Source: Auanema rhodensis (taxonomy: Eukaryota; Nematoda; Chromadorea; Rhabditida; Rhabditidae). Taken from it: a stretch of 64,000 bases of DNA. The DNA lies in assembly GCA_964057225.1 (NCBI GenBank), contig OZ059895.1, forward strand, positions 18,939,688 to 19,003,687, in the 5' to 3' direction. The position numbers and the translations under genes are program-made. Numbering within the stretch: the stretch's first letter is position 1; each line of letters opens with the position of its first letter. The notes beneath the pieces were generated by a model, which saw nothing but the letters and a program-made list of their open reading frames with translations, was not told the DNA's origin and ran no database searches. Shown one piece after another: positions 1 through 12,500 of the stretch.

Positions 1-1227
1 ATTGAAAACTGAATGATAAAACCCAAAAAAAATATATAATGGGAAGAGAGGGTATAGAAGGAAAGCGATGAACAGAAATAACCTGAATGCGATTCGGAAA
101 TAAAGAAAAAATTATAAAAAGAGAGAAGGCAAGAAAAAAAAAGATAAAGAGACATGAAATATTGAACGAAAAACTGAGCAATGATGAGGCATGTCAAAGA
201 TACTGAGTGAAGAGTTAAATAGGTATTCGTGTTGAATATACGACAATTTAGTTAATCATTCTTAATTTTTATTCAAAAATCTTCTAAATTAAGATCTGGA
301 AGAGTATTTAAGTATTAGTATAGCTATATATCAATATAGTTAGTTGGAATATACAATGGTACTTGTATGAAAGTAGTAAATATAAGGAAAATCAGAAAAG
401 ATGATAAAGTTTTATATGAGAATACAACATCATGATTTAAGGTGTCAATATTGAAGCTTCTTTGTTTAATATAATCAATAATTATGTATTATTTCTATGA
501 TATATATGAATATAAAGGTTAAAATTATATTGAACAAAGTTATTTAGACATCATGAGAATTATTTTCTATCAGTTATTAAGAAAAGTTTGAATTATAGAC
601 ATGATATATGTCTTACTAATGAATAAAATTTGAAAATCATGGGAGGTTAAATTAATAAAGGAAAGAAGTTTAAATGATTACAAGTAAAAGCTTATTTAGA
701 AAGAGATAGAGAGCAAGAGTGAAAAAGGTAGAGATATATTTTAATAATAGTAAACGAAAGAGAAACAGAAGGAAAAAAGAAATCAAGAAGAAGAACAAGT
801 AGGAGGAGCAGTAGCATGACAGGATTTCCTTCCGTTATTGCGTCGTACACGAGCTAGATGAATCTCTTATTGGCCATCATCTAGTGCGTTTTGCAACGAA
901 TCACAATCTCAACAACTATACTTTACTTTCAATGTTTTTTCTCGCCCTTTAAATAAAAAGAATAATGAAAATATCTGCTAAATGAGGTAAGCTATAGAAA
1001 GAATGAGAGAAAAGAGTGGTAGAAGGCGTACTAGTATGAGGTAGCGCGTGGAAGGCTGCAAATGCTGGAAGAGAATGATAGAATGCGCATGGCATGCAGG
1101 AGAGCAAGCATTTTAAACTTTTCAATTTTCAAATAAATAAAGTTCGTATGCCCTAGTGCCAAAATAATATTTAATAGAATTAATTTCAGTAACACCTCTC
1201 TTTGAACATGTTCAAAAATTGTGCAAG

Positions 1228-1252
1228 AAAGAGAGAGAGAGAGTGGGAGAGA

Positions 1253-1293
<41 letters not shown>
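1228..1293. repeat. (GA)n microsatellite, interrupted
   Basis: Imperfect GA tract with a GTGGGA interruption. It is followed by more purine-rich DNA. Confidence 0.9.
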
Positions 1294-1295
<2 letters not shown>

Positions 1296-1967
1296 TGAAG
1301 GAGAAAAGAAGAAGAATATAAAAGAAAGAGATTTGTTTAAACAAGAGGTTTAGGAAGAGGGAAAGAAAAAAAGGTTTCGTAGCCACGAAGCCTATAAGAA
1401 TGTTTTTGAACTGAAGTTGGAGAATGGATTTGAAAGATATAGGAATTTATAATTTTAATTTCAATTTTCATTTCATTGAATGATATTCCATTTTACTTCA
1501 CAAAGCTTCATCATATTGACAAAAAGCCAAATCAAATAGAGAGTAGAAAAAAGGTTTCTTCATGTATTAATACAATAATATTTTAATAAATTAAAAAAAA
1601 CTGAGAAAAAAAAGAAGTAAACCAAACATTAAAACTTGAGAAGTACTGAGCAAGTTTAGAGATATCAGATATGTAGATAGTATTGAGTTCTAATACGATT
1701 TCAGACTTTAATTACAAATTTGTTAAGAGATTTTTTTCAGGTTTGAGTATGATGGAAATCATTACAAACTAGGAGAGAAGAAGACTGAAAGACGACGTTC
1801 GGAGGGAGTATGGAAATGAAAAATAAACAAACGAAAAAACGAATTGTGTGTTGAGACTAATTGAAATGAACTTGAAAGCTATAAAAAACTTTTTTGGATA
1901 CAAACTTCTAAGCAACACGATTTCGAGAGAGTGAGAAAGAGGGATAGAGATAGAAAGAAGGAGAAAG

Positions 1968-1972
<5 letters not shown>

Positions 1973-2046
<74 letters not shown>
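1973..2046. repeat. (GA)n microsatellite, about 37 units
   Basis: Uninterrupted GA dinucleotide array within a longer purine tract starting near 1925. Confidence 0.95.
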
Positions 2047-2048
<2 letters not shown>

Positions 2049-5000
2049 CTTAAACACATAGATGTAGAAATGATAGTAGTTCTCAAACTCATCTTCAATT
2101 CATTTTCATATGGTATTGCATATAATGGTGCAAACGTAGCCGCAGGCACTGGGTAAACGGATTCATGTGTTAATAGCCGGCTTTATGATCCGTGAAATGA
2201 AGAGAGGAGAAAGAAGTAAAAAAATTGATTCAGAAAAAATATCAATGAGTTCAAAAGGCGAAAAGCTGAGATATGTGTATGCATAAAACGGAAAGGAGAG
2301 AAACGAGGGAGGGAGTAGCTCACTAGACTGCATGATTGACTTGGCCAAGAAACACAAACTATGCTCAAATGCTTGAATATGCTGTAATAGTGAAACCAAT
2401 TATGTTCATGAGTTAAAACGTCCTCGTAAATGGCTTAACTACAAATTTTTGAGTGAACATACGCAATCCTATAGAGAAGACAGACAGACGGAATGGTTTT
2501 ATATTACTTCCTTTGAACAAAAAAAAACCGAGAGAAAACAAGAAAGAGGGAAAGTAACTAAACGAATTTACATTAAGTTCAAAAGGTGTGTAACTCCAAC
2601 TATTGGATTAATGTGAATATGTGAGCAGATTGACTAGAATGCTTCTCATACTAATTGATTTGATCTTTTTATCTTTTTATGCTAACATTGCGAGTTCAGC
2701 TTCTTTGATTGAACCATATATACAAATAATATGCATGTTTTACGTATTTTCGCACTTAAATATAATAAAATAACAGATTGGATGAATAGTTGGCTAGTAT
2801 TCATTCTTAACTATGCAATATTAAATTTGTAAATATGAGTATGAACATAATAAGCTTAAGATAGTTAGCGAGCAATAAATAGAAGAAAGGAAATGTGGTG
2901 ATTGTGTAGTTGAGTTTTGAAGTTGAGGAATAATAACAAACACAAATATTGTTTTTCTTGCGTCTTCCGCTTTATCTGGTAAGGAGCGTGAAGCACATGA
3001 GCCTTCTGATGAAGTGGATGAACGGGAGAACGAAGAGGAAAGAGAAATGGTGGAGGTGTACTAGGAATTGAAATGGCAATGATATGTAAGAGTTTTGCTT
3101 ACAAAACAACCGGCTTCAATTGCAGGCTATACGAGAACAATATAGTTGAAGTATAATCATAATAGTATACAATTGATATGCATGAATACTTATAAAATAT
3201 TCGTAAATATAGAAAAGAAATAGCTATATGTTATACGGTGAAAATTGAATCATTAAGGAAATATATTATCGTTGAAAACGTTTGAAACGATAAGGAATAT
3301 ATACAATGATTAACAAGATAAATAAGAAAAACTAAAGAAAAGATGTTTAAATCAAAGGAGAGAGCTCACAGGTAATTTAAATGAAAATTGAATGATGAAG
3401 AGGAGTGGGAAAGATGATGCAAAAAAGGAGGATAACAATGAAATTGTTGCAACAAAGCTGAGCGGAAGGCAGGAGTGAAAATGAAATTTGGAAGTCATAT
3501 ATGTGCTATAAAGAGTGAATGAATGTATGTATACGTACATACATATATGAAAATGAAAGAGAAAGAATGAGGTAATTCGAAGAAGAGATCGGATAGGAGA
3601 GAATGAGATCAGGTCGAAGTATCTAAATGAATTGAAATGAAGTGAGAAATACTAAACGATTAACTGAGAAAGAGAAAGTAAGAGAATGGCAAGAGGAAGA
3701 CAACACAGAAGGAAGTGTAGTGAGGTAGAGAAAGATGAGGATAAGAATAAGAAGAAACAAGAATATGAAAATGAAGCCGCATGGTGGGTGGTAGACATGC
3801 CCAAAGGACGTAAAGCGACATGCTCGAAACATCAACCTAGCTGGTTGGCACTAGGTAAGAGTTTTATGTGTAGCGACAAGATTAGAGCATCAAAAATGAC
3901 AAAATGCCAATGAAAATACGACATTTCAGCTGAAACATTCCATCAACGACTTGAATTTCAGCTGAAGATTTTTTATAAATTTCATTACGGTGATGGGCGA
4001 GAGTCAATCCATGCCAGTTCAGCCACAAACGACAATGTAAGACGATTGAAAGATAGATGATGCAGCTGGCAAATCTATCGACTGAAATTGTCAATGATCA
4101 TGCTCTATGGGCTTCGTGTTCCTATGCATGGAACGTATGCACATATGTCTTTAAGCATGTTTGTCTGTGAAACTAAGAACTAGAGAAGACGAAAGGAAAA
4201 AGGAAAAAGTTGGGTGAAGAGAAGAATGAAAGAAATAAAGAGAATTAAGAGAAAAATAGAGAAAAGGAAAAAAAGAAAGAAAGCAAACTACGTGGACACG
4301 ACGTCAACGTAGTCATTATCTTCAGAAGCATGTCGAAAAGGAGAAAAAGAGGACATAAAACTACGTTTTAGAAGAAGGGTTGAAGGAAACCAAACGAAAA
4401 TTATTTTACATTTCAAAATCTATGGCTTAATGTATGAAAATATGAGACAGACAAGAATGAATCAAGATTTCGCCATATAAAAGGATTTCCCTTCCATCTC
4501 TCTAGGTCGTCTTTCTTCCTTTCATAGTATCTCACTTAACAAAAATCTTAAATTTCATCGTAAAACTATCAGTTGATTTGAGAAATTGAAAAGAAAACGA
4601 ATGCCCTCTTCGTTCGACAACAAAAATCCATTTTTCCTTTTTAAATGTTTCAAGAAAAATCAAGAATTAAGGTTATTGAAAGTTGCAAAATTTAGATTTG
4701 AGAAAAAAAAAGAAGAAAGATACATTTCCGAAATTGAGAACGAAATGTGAAATTGTGTTTGAGCAGTTAGATTCTTGTTGATGTTGAAGATTAGAAGAAT
4801 CAGAATACTCTCGTTATCAAAAAGTATTTTTCATTAAGAAATACGAAATATGAAAAGGAGAAGAAGGTAGAGTTAAAGGAAAATGAAAAATGTATCCGAA
4901 AGTAGATATGTATATTCGAAACAGAGATTCAAATCTATACATAGTTATTCCGTGCTTCATCGGCAGTCCCGACAGCCGAGCAAGATAGAGTTGCTTGCTC

Positions 5001-6752
5001 AGTCAGGCAGTTAGGCAGTGAGGCAGTTAGGCAAGCAGGACACGAAATGGAGGAAATTTTTTTTTTGATAAAAAAAACAACTTGAAGCTAAAAATAATAT
5101 GAAGGAGCGTTACTCAACCTTTTCTCAATTTCGGTCATCACACTTGAAAATAGAGAAGGAAAAAAGAAGATAAAGCTTGTGATGGCAGCTGGATGCTCGC
5201 TTAAGACCGGCAGTAGCACGATCGGTGCGACAAAGGCAAAGTATAAAGGCGGAGCATTTGCTAACTATATGAACGATATATACAGATTATATGTATACTT
5301 ATAAGTTAAACTAATAATATAGTAAGTATAACTATATAACGTATGATATATACATATATCTATATATCTTTATAGTACTGTCTTACATTTTTAAAATATG
5401 AATGAATAATTTGCTCCGTTGTAATGAAACATGAAATGATGATCGTTTTACGAGTTTTTTTTTTGCGTTGAAAATTTGATAAAAAAAACCGAAATAGAAA
5501 ATTATTTTGATGCATTTGGGAAATTTATCAGCAAGAGGAAGATGGGAGGGAATATTAAAAAAACCTTGGCGCATTCACTTCAGGTTTGTGTCTGCCATGG
5601 AACATGGAAAAGTAGGAATGGAGAAAGATGGTAGCAAGGTTCGTGGCAAAAACGTAAAGAAATGCCGAATGATTTGATATTCAAAAATGCTCTCAGAAAT
5701 GCTGTAATTATGGAGAAGGAACAAAGTAATAGAATATATGGGGAAGTACTACTAACCTGTAAGCAGTAGCAAATAGCTTACACCTAGTAAGCAATAGTTA
5801 GTTTAATTATAAATTTATATAATATATGTATTGGATAAGAAAATGTATACATGGACACAATGATAAGTAAAAGAATAAGAAGAAATTGATAACTATAACT
5901 CGAAAAATCATACACACTCCAACACATATTGCTAACCGATGTACAGCAGATGCTGAGCTTACGTAGCATAGTTAAAAATGTATTCAATTTTTGAAAAAAG
6001 GAATTTGTCAGTCGTCATGCAAACAGAAGCGAGTAAGTTGGAGATTTATTAGAAATCTCTGACGTTATATCGATACAATTTCACAAAGCAATTTAGCGAA
6101 AAAGGACAGTAGATTAGGCTGTTTATACATATAATTTGATGCTAAAGGAATCTAACTGAAATGTGAATTGGAGATGCTGACATGGTTGGATGAAGCTGTA
6201 GTATTTCCTGCTACGTATCTTCAAATGTTCTATCAAAGAACAGCCATAGTTATTGCAACAAAAAGAAATTGCAATGAGAGATAAAGTACTTTAGCTGACG
6301 ACGACACGTAGCTATTGCATCTGATCAAACCCGGAACTCGTCTGTGTCTTTTGCATCTGCTTGAGCTTATTCTTTGGCGAGTTCGTTGAAAACTAGAAGC
6401 CTTGCTCAGACAGATGCAGAGAACCGAGAAGTTGATGACGGAAGAGGACGAGATAACAAGCTGGATCAAGGTAGCAACGGGCATGCAACCAAAATAAATT
6501 TTACTAATTATCAACGAAACTATATGATTATGATGACTCATATTCTGAGATACGTATTACAGTTGGCAACACTCCCTTTCCTTCTCAACCCCTCATCATT
6601 CCTATTTCTTCATCATCATCTTCTCTTTCATGCAATCACTACACCATCTTAGCATCATCATTTCTTCTGATTTTTGCAATGCAATATGCTTCGTCGGACA
6701 AATTCATTGCATTTCCGCAAGAACGACGATGAAGCCCCCCCATGCTCGTTAC

Positions 6753-6808
6753 CGTTTACAATGATCCCAACTTGATGCGGATAAAAACGGCTGCATGGAG
6801 AAGCTCAT
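6753..6808 (-). other. Possible alternative first coding exon of a shorter unc-13 isoform
   Basis: On the minus strand an ATG at 6808 opens 18 codons (MSFSMQPFLSASSWDHCK) and reaches a GTAACG donor in phase 2 at 6752. The stretch is less AT-rich than its surroundings and lies downstream of the last confident long-isoform exon, where the C. elegans gene has an internal promoter for its short isoforms. Two caveats apply. The reading frame is very short, and the phase (2) differs from the phase (0) at the end of the exon at 7607-7697, so the two could not share the same downstream acceptor. This is inference only. Confidence 0.18.
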
Positions 6809-6941
6809 GTGAGTACGTATGACATATCTAGACAAATGCAACAGCATTAGCCTTTTTCATGCTCATCTATGATCAGTTAACTTGTCAAACATGTTAGTAT
6901 CTATCAATATACTCTAACTATTATACCTATACGGATGAACA

Positions 6942-6949
<8 letters not shown>

Positions 6950-6982
<33 letters not shown>
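6950..6982. repeat. (AT)n microsatellite
   Basis: TATA repeat following several ATACAT units. It is followed by TATAGTTA. Confidence 0.85.
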
Positions 6983-6987
<5 letters not shown>

Positions 6988-7606
6988 TAATTAATAAAAT
7001 ATATCTATATACATCTATACAATTATTTGAAATCATTTTTATTTATAATTAATTATAATATATTATGTTACAGGATATACATACATATACTTCAGTACAT
7101 CATATAATTATGCATATATGAACATTTTTATATAGTTAATATATCAATTAATCATAAACAAAATAATTGATATAGTTAGGTATATCTGTTGTATCTGTTA
7201 TAGCTTCAACACGTGCTGTATCATAGATACATATGTATGTACTGAAAGAGAAAGAGATGCAACAATAACTTCAGAATATCATTCCCCCTTGACATCAACC
7301 AACGTTTCGACGAAATAATAGCTGCATAACTTCCATTACAACTTAAGTTTACGGAAGTGATTATAAGAATATATAAGGACATATATCAGTTAATTATTCA
7401 GTTTTAGTATATTATACATATACAATTGATACACTATATATACTATATATGTATATAGTTAAAGAAGATATGCTGTTAAATGTGTGTCGTGAACTAATTA
7501 TTATAACTATATCATATGCTTGTTATTATAAACTTAGAAGCATTTGAAATGTATAATTTCCATTTAAAAATAAAATAAAATCTAATTTAAATCTAATTTA
7601 GCGTAC

Positions 7607-9512
7607 CTTAAATCCTAAATTCTTACAAACTTGCTTGTAAGCCCAATGCCATAGATCATGTGGATTTCGTTTCTCATCTTCCTCTTGAATAGTTTGACTG
7701 AAATAAATGAATATTATGTGTTATATAGTTAGAATAAATTATATAATTTATTTTTTATTATTAACTATTCTTCACTTACTGAGCTAATGATTCAGCCGGA
7801 TCCGGATACGCTAACTCAACAGGTGACGCAGTTCGCTCTTCGAGCACTGTCTGAAACAATGTTTGTGAGTCAGTAAATAGTTCAGATGTTAATACCGCCA
7901 ATTCTGCAGGTAGACCAGCTTCAGCAATGATATCAGGCTCATGTATTGTTTCAAAAATGGGATTTGATGAGATTTGCGGAGATTGCGGCTCTTTCGGTGA
8001 TTGTGTTGACTCTTCCCACATCATAGGATGTTGCTGTTGCTGATGAGTATGAAGCGGCGGAAAACTATCATCATCTCCGATACGTGCCGTTATCTGGTTG
8101 GTATGATTCCATTCAGATGCATCAGGAGCTCCATCAGGCCATAGATGATGTTCTTCCGATGCTCTTGGATCCATCTCTTCTTCAGCAATGCTGTCATAAC
8201 ACTGTCGATTTCTACAATGCAGACATTGAAATAACCGTGTTTGTTATATGTTAAGTAATAAAGAATAATATATAAGAATATATTATTAACAAACCGTTGT
8301 TGATGATGATGTGAATGAGGATGATGTTGTAAATCATATTGATCACTTGTATAATATGAGTTAGCATATTCATTCATAAGATGATCATCATCGTTTCCTA
8401 TCGGTTGATTTGTATGATTTTCTAAAAAAAACAAAGTTTCCTGTTTTCTTTTTCAATAAAAAAACAAAATAAGAAGATAATCATATAGATGACGTACCAT
8501 GTATAAATTGTCTCCTATTATTTGGTTGAATATCGTAAGGATCATGAAGCATTTCATCGGAATAGCTTAAAGCAGAAAAATAAAATAATTTGTTTGCAAA
8601 AAAAAATAAAATAAAACCAATTAGAGATTGATAACAAGGAATAGAGAGGTACTAGCAGGATGAGAGGTAGATACAGAGCAAAGAAGAAGAACAAGATGAA
8701 AAGATAGAGAAAGACTGAAGTATAGAGAGACATAGTAGTGAAAGTTCAAGAAAAGAGATTAAGAAGTTGATGAAAAGAAATAGAAAACCAACTAACTTTT
8801 CAATTGACTCATTCGTTTTCCAGTTTTGATTACGGCTTTGAGGCGAATGTATTCGTGGACGACTATTATAAGATAAAGGATCTTGCTCCGACCAATATTC
8901 ACTGAAAAAATGCAGAATAATACTATTGTTAATATATAATTAAGTAAATTATTTTTTATTTATATTGATATATAAATATATTATTTTTTATATGTATATA
9001 GATAGTTTATAGTATGTGAATTAACTATTTCTATTTGATATTATATGTAGATTTTAGAAAGATAACTATGCTTAATAGTTCCATAAACAATAATATATAT
9101 TATATACTATACATATATAGTAAAGTAGAGAATGAGGGCAGCTAAGTAAAACTTGGCAAAGAATGAGGACTGGACAACATTTTCGGTTCAAATACGATTT
9201 GCTTCTTGTCTGATTCAATTAAAAGTCCATTAACCCAGGTGCCAGTAAGTTATAAGTAGTGGAAAAATATAACATAAATCAAGTAAATGAATAAAATATC
9301 AAAAAGAAAATTCTAAAGCTGAAGATATCAGTATCAAACTAGAATGAGAAAGGAACTCTTGAATGCATTGCACAGACGTTCAGAACAAAGTTCATGCGGA
9401 AACAATTAATTTGAAGTAAACAGCAGCTATGTATTATCTGTGCCATTGCTGTTATTTACTTCTATAGAAAACTAGAAAAAAACTACAAAAAGGGAAAGAA
9501 AAAAGAAAGAGA

Positions 9513-9552
<40 letters not shown>

Positions 9553-12500
9553 AAGAGAGAGAGACGCAATGAGAGCTTTAGAGAGAGGGTGCAAAAGGTA
9601 ATTCGCGGAAAATATAGTAGGACGTACATCAAAAGATTGAGAAACAAAAAAAACAAGCATAATTAGAAGAGAGAAAAACGGAAAAGTTGGAGCTTAAAAT
9701 GAAAAAAAGAAACTTACTCAGCATTCTGATGATAATAGTCATTTTGGCTTGTGCCTTCACGTGATTGGAAATGATCATCATCCAAATAGCTTGGGTTATG
9801 AAAATGGCCATCATCCTCATCATCATACTCTTTATCCATACAGTCATCATCTTCTTCACAATCAGGCTCATAATCATCAACGTTATGCTCTACTTTATAT
9901 CCTACATCATCGGTCATATCATCATATACTACTGAAATATAAATTATAATATATAGTTAGTATAATTCATAGTTATAGTAGATATCAAGTAGTGTTTGAA
10001 AAAATGAATGATTTGTATCATCTAAATTGGAAAACAGACATACCAAAATTGGGCGTATCAGTTGTATCCTGATGTCGACCGTAATCATCTTCAGAATGCC
10101 GACGTCCTTGTACGACGCCGGTAGATGTTGTGGGCATATTGTATGCATTTGAATATCTATCATAAGTCATATCGCCATATATTCTAGTGCCATCAGATTG
10201 CGGTACGATTCGATCATCTGGTGGTTCATCTGAAACAAATATTTATGCATATAGTATTATATAGTTAATGAAATACCATAATCATGTCCATAATCATCTT
10301 CTTCAATGCCTGTGTTATCAATATTGTGTTGATGATGTGATGCACCAACTGTGGATAAACCAAGCTGTTGATGATCTATATCAGCAACATCATCGTATGA
10401 TGGCTGAGCATGATATGCATCTTCCTCATCTTCATAGCTAGCCTGTAACATCTGAAATTATTAAAAGAGATTAAACAGATATAAGTAAATTATTCAATTT
10501 AATCGTTATATGGTTAGAGTACGTAAGCTGTTAACTATATACAAGACCTTATATGGGTAATAGAAAAATAGTCAAAAAGAAAGAGATTTTCTCTGTTTAA
10601 TTATAGGGCATATGTATATTCCTATTGATTATAAGAAAAGTTATACAGGAGCTCATATGGTAGGACATTTAGAATTTTTGAATTAAAATTAAAAAAAAGC
10701 AAGCTGAATGTAACATTGATGAAAATGTTCAGCTTGCATTATAAGAAAGAAAAAAATACAAAAAAACAACTAATATTCAATCGATTAGTATATAAATATA
10801 CATATAATATTATAGTTATATATATATATATATACACTAAAGCAAAAACGATAAAATTGCAGTTGAATAACGGGAATTAAGGGGGTAGATGCACTTTGAG
10901 ATAAAGCTAGATAAGGATAATCATGTATATCATATCTTTTGAAGAAATCAAATACATATAATTAGTATAGCATAGAAAGCATAGATAATATAATTGAAAT
11001 ATTAATATATAATTTTAAAATTTGTTGTTGTTATTTTCTTTAAAATGTGTGTATGAGTAAATACAAGAGAACGAGGAAGGATTGTGGCGAGTAAGAGTGA
11101 AAAGAAGCAAAAAAAAGTTTTCTTAATGATAATATAATTGATTTACCTGATTATTATGTTGCGTTGATAGGTAATGATTCGATGATTGTTGTTGCATATG
11201 ATGCTGATGATGATGCAATTGATGTGATGAATGATGCAACGGCGATGATGTTGAGGATGAAGCATGTTGTGCATGAAAATGCGAATGAGGATGTTGCATA
11301 TAGGGTACAGAATTGGGTGTAGCCGTCAATGATGTTGTAACGGAATTGCGATGCGGATGTAGATGTGAATCCCATTGATGAGCTGAACTATTCTGCTGAT
11401 GATGAATAGGAAACGACACGTCCGAAGTATAGTCGCTATCTTCGGATATACCGGCTGTATTAAAAGAAAAATATATATATATATTGAAATATATATGTAT
11501 ATATGTATATATATATATATAAGAATATATATATATATAATAGTTATAGGGAGTCAGTTAGTTAGCTATGCGGTTCTTTTTTCTTCTTCTTCATGTTAGC
11601 ATTCGTCATCACAATATCTTCTGCCAGCTTGGGCTATAGGATGAACAGAAAAAACAAGAAGAAGAAGCAAAAGACTAAGAAGAAGAAGAAACTACCACAC
11701 AGACAAACTTCTTTCGTCAAAAAAAAAATAAGAAAAGTTACTTCAGCTAAGCAAATTAGTAACAAGTGGAACAACAAATATTAACAAAACTCACAATGGT
11801 TAAATGGATGGCGCTGATTATGTAGAGAAGCCGGATGATGGTTGGCTGCTAGCTGAGCCTCATCAATCTGATCGTTCAACGCCTGCAGTTTGGATTGCAG
11901 ATCTTCAGAATCGTCTAGCTGACCATCTGGAATAACTAGATGAATAAGTTAAATTTTAACAATATACTATATATATATATATATATATATATATTGTATA
12001 TATATATATATTATATATATATATATAATATACAAATGAATTATATTTAGAATAATTTGATTTAAATAAAAAAATATGAACAAGAATAAAGTAAAAGAAG
12101 AATATTTCTTCTTCTTCTTTTTTTTCGTAGGCGAATCTTCAAAGGATGGCAAGTAGTCGCTAAATATAAGTTCGACTTTCAAATACCAGACAGAGCATCT
12201 CAAAACCCCTGCACTCTCTCTTGAAATTCGTTTTATGGAGCAAAATGACTATAAAACTAGCAAAGTTCTGAGGGTAAAGGACTGAAAATAAGAGAATATG
12301 AGGCAAAAACAATCGAGGAGGTCGGTCCCGGAATATAGAATATACATTATGAAAATTGGTGCTTTTGAAAAAAGACTGGTGGGGGGGGAATGCTTTGAAA
12401 AAGACGTAATAGAGAAAAATATCGAATTATGAGGTAAGGAAAAGACCAAACTTAACTATTAATTCGTAAATGTTTTAAGAAATTTCGAAAAGAAAATAAA

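Larger units (their letters stand above)
1..7606. other. Non-coding stretch downstream of the last unc-13 exon seen (probable intron or internal promoter)
   Basis: I see no exon with the C1 signature (spaced His/Cys) or any MUN-like sequence on either strand. The plus strand is strongly purine-rich, with (GA)n at 1228-1293 and 1973-2046 and (AT)n at 6950-6982. There is a short GGCAG(T/A)-type repeat near 5006-5040 and a perfect 16-nt palindrome at 1201-1216. The open frames here are made of microsatellite or AT-rich sequence. Since unc-13 must continue to the left, most of this is probably an intron of at least 7.6 kb or contains an internal promoter. Confidence 0.6.

Noticed and set aside
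6233-6652. Overlapping 92- and 102-codon frames on opposite strands
   Set aside because: Neither resembles a known family. They overlap each other, and no neighbouring exon continues either frame. I could not tell them from chance.
6770-6808. EF-hand-like stretch DADKNGCMEK on the plus strand followed by a GTGAGT donor
   Set aside because: A stop codon lies just upstream in frame with no acceptor between, and no second EF-hand or other exon is nearby. It overlaps the candidate antisense exon.
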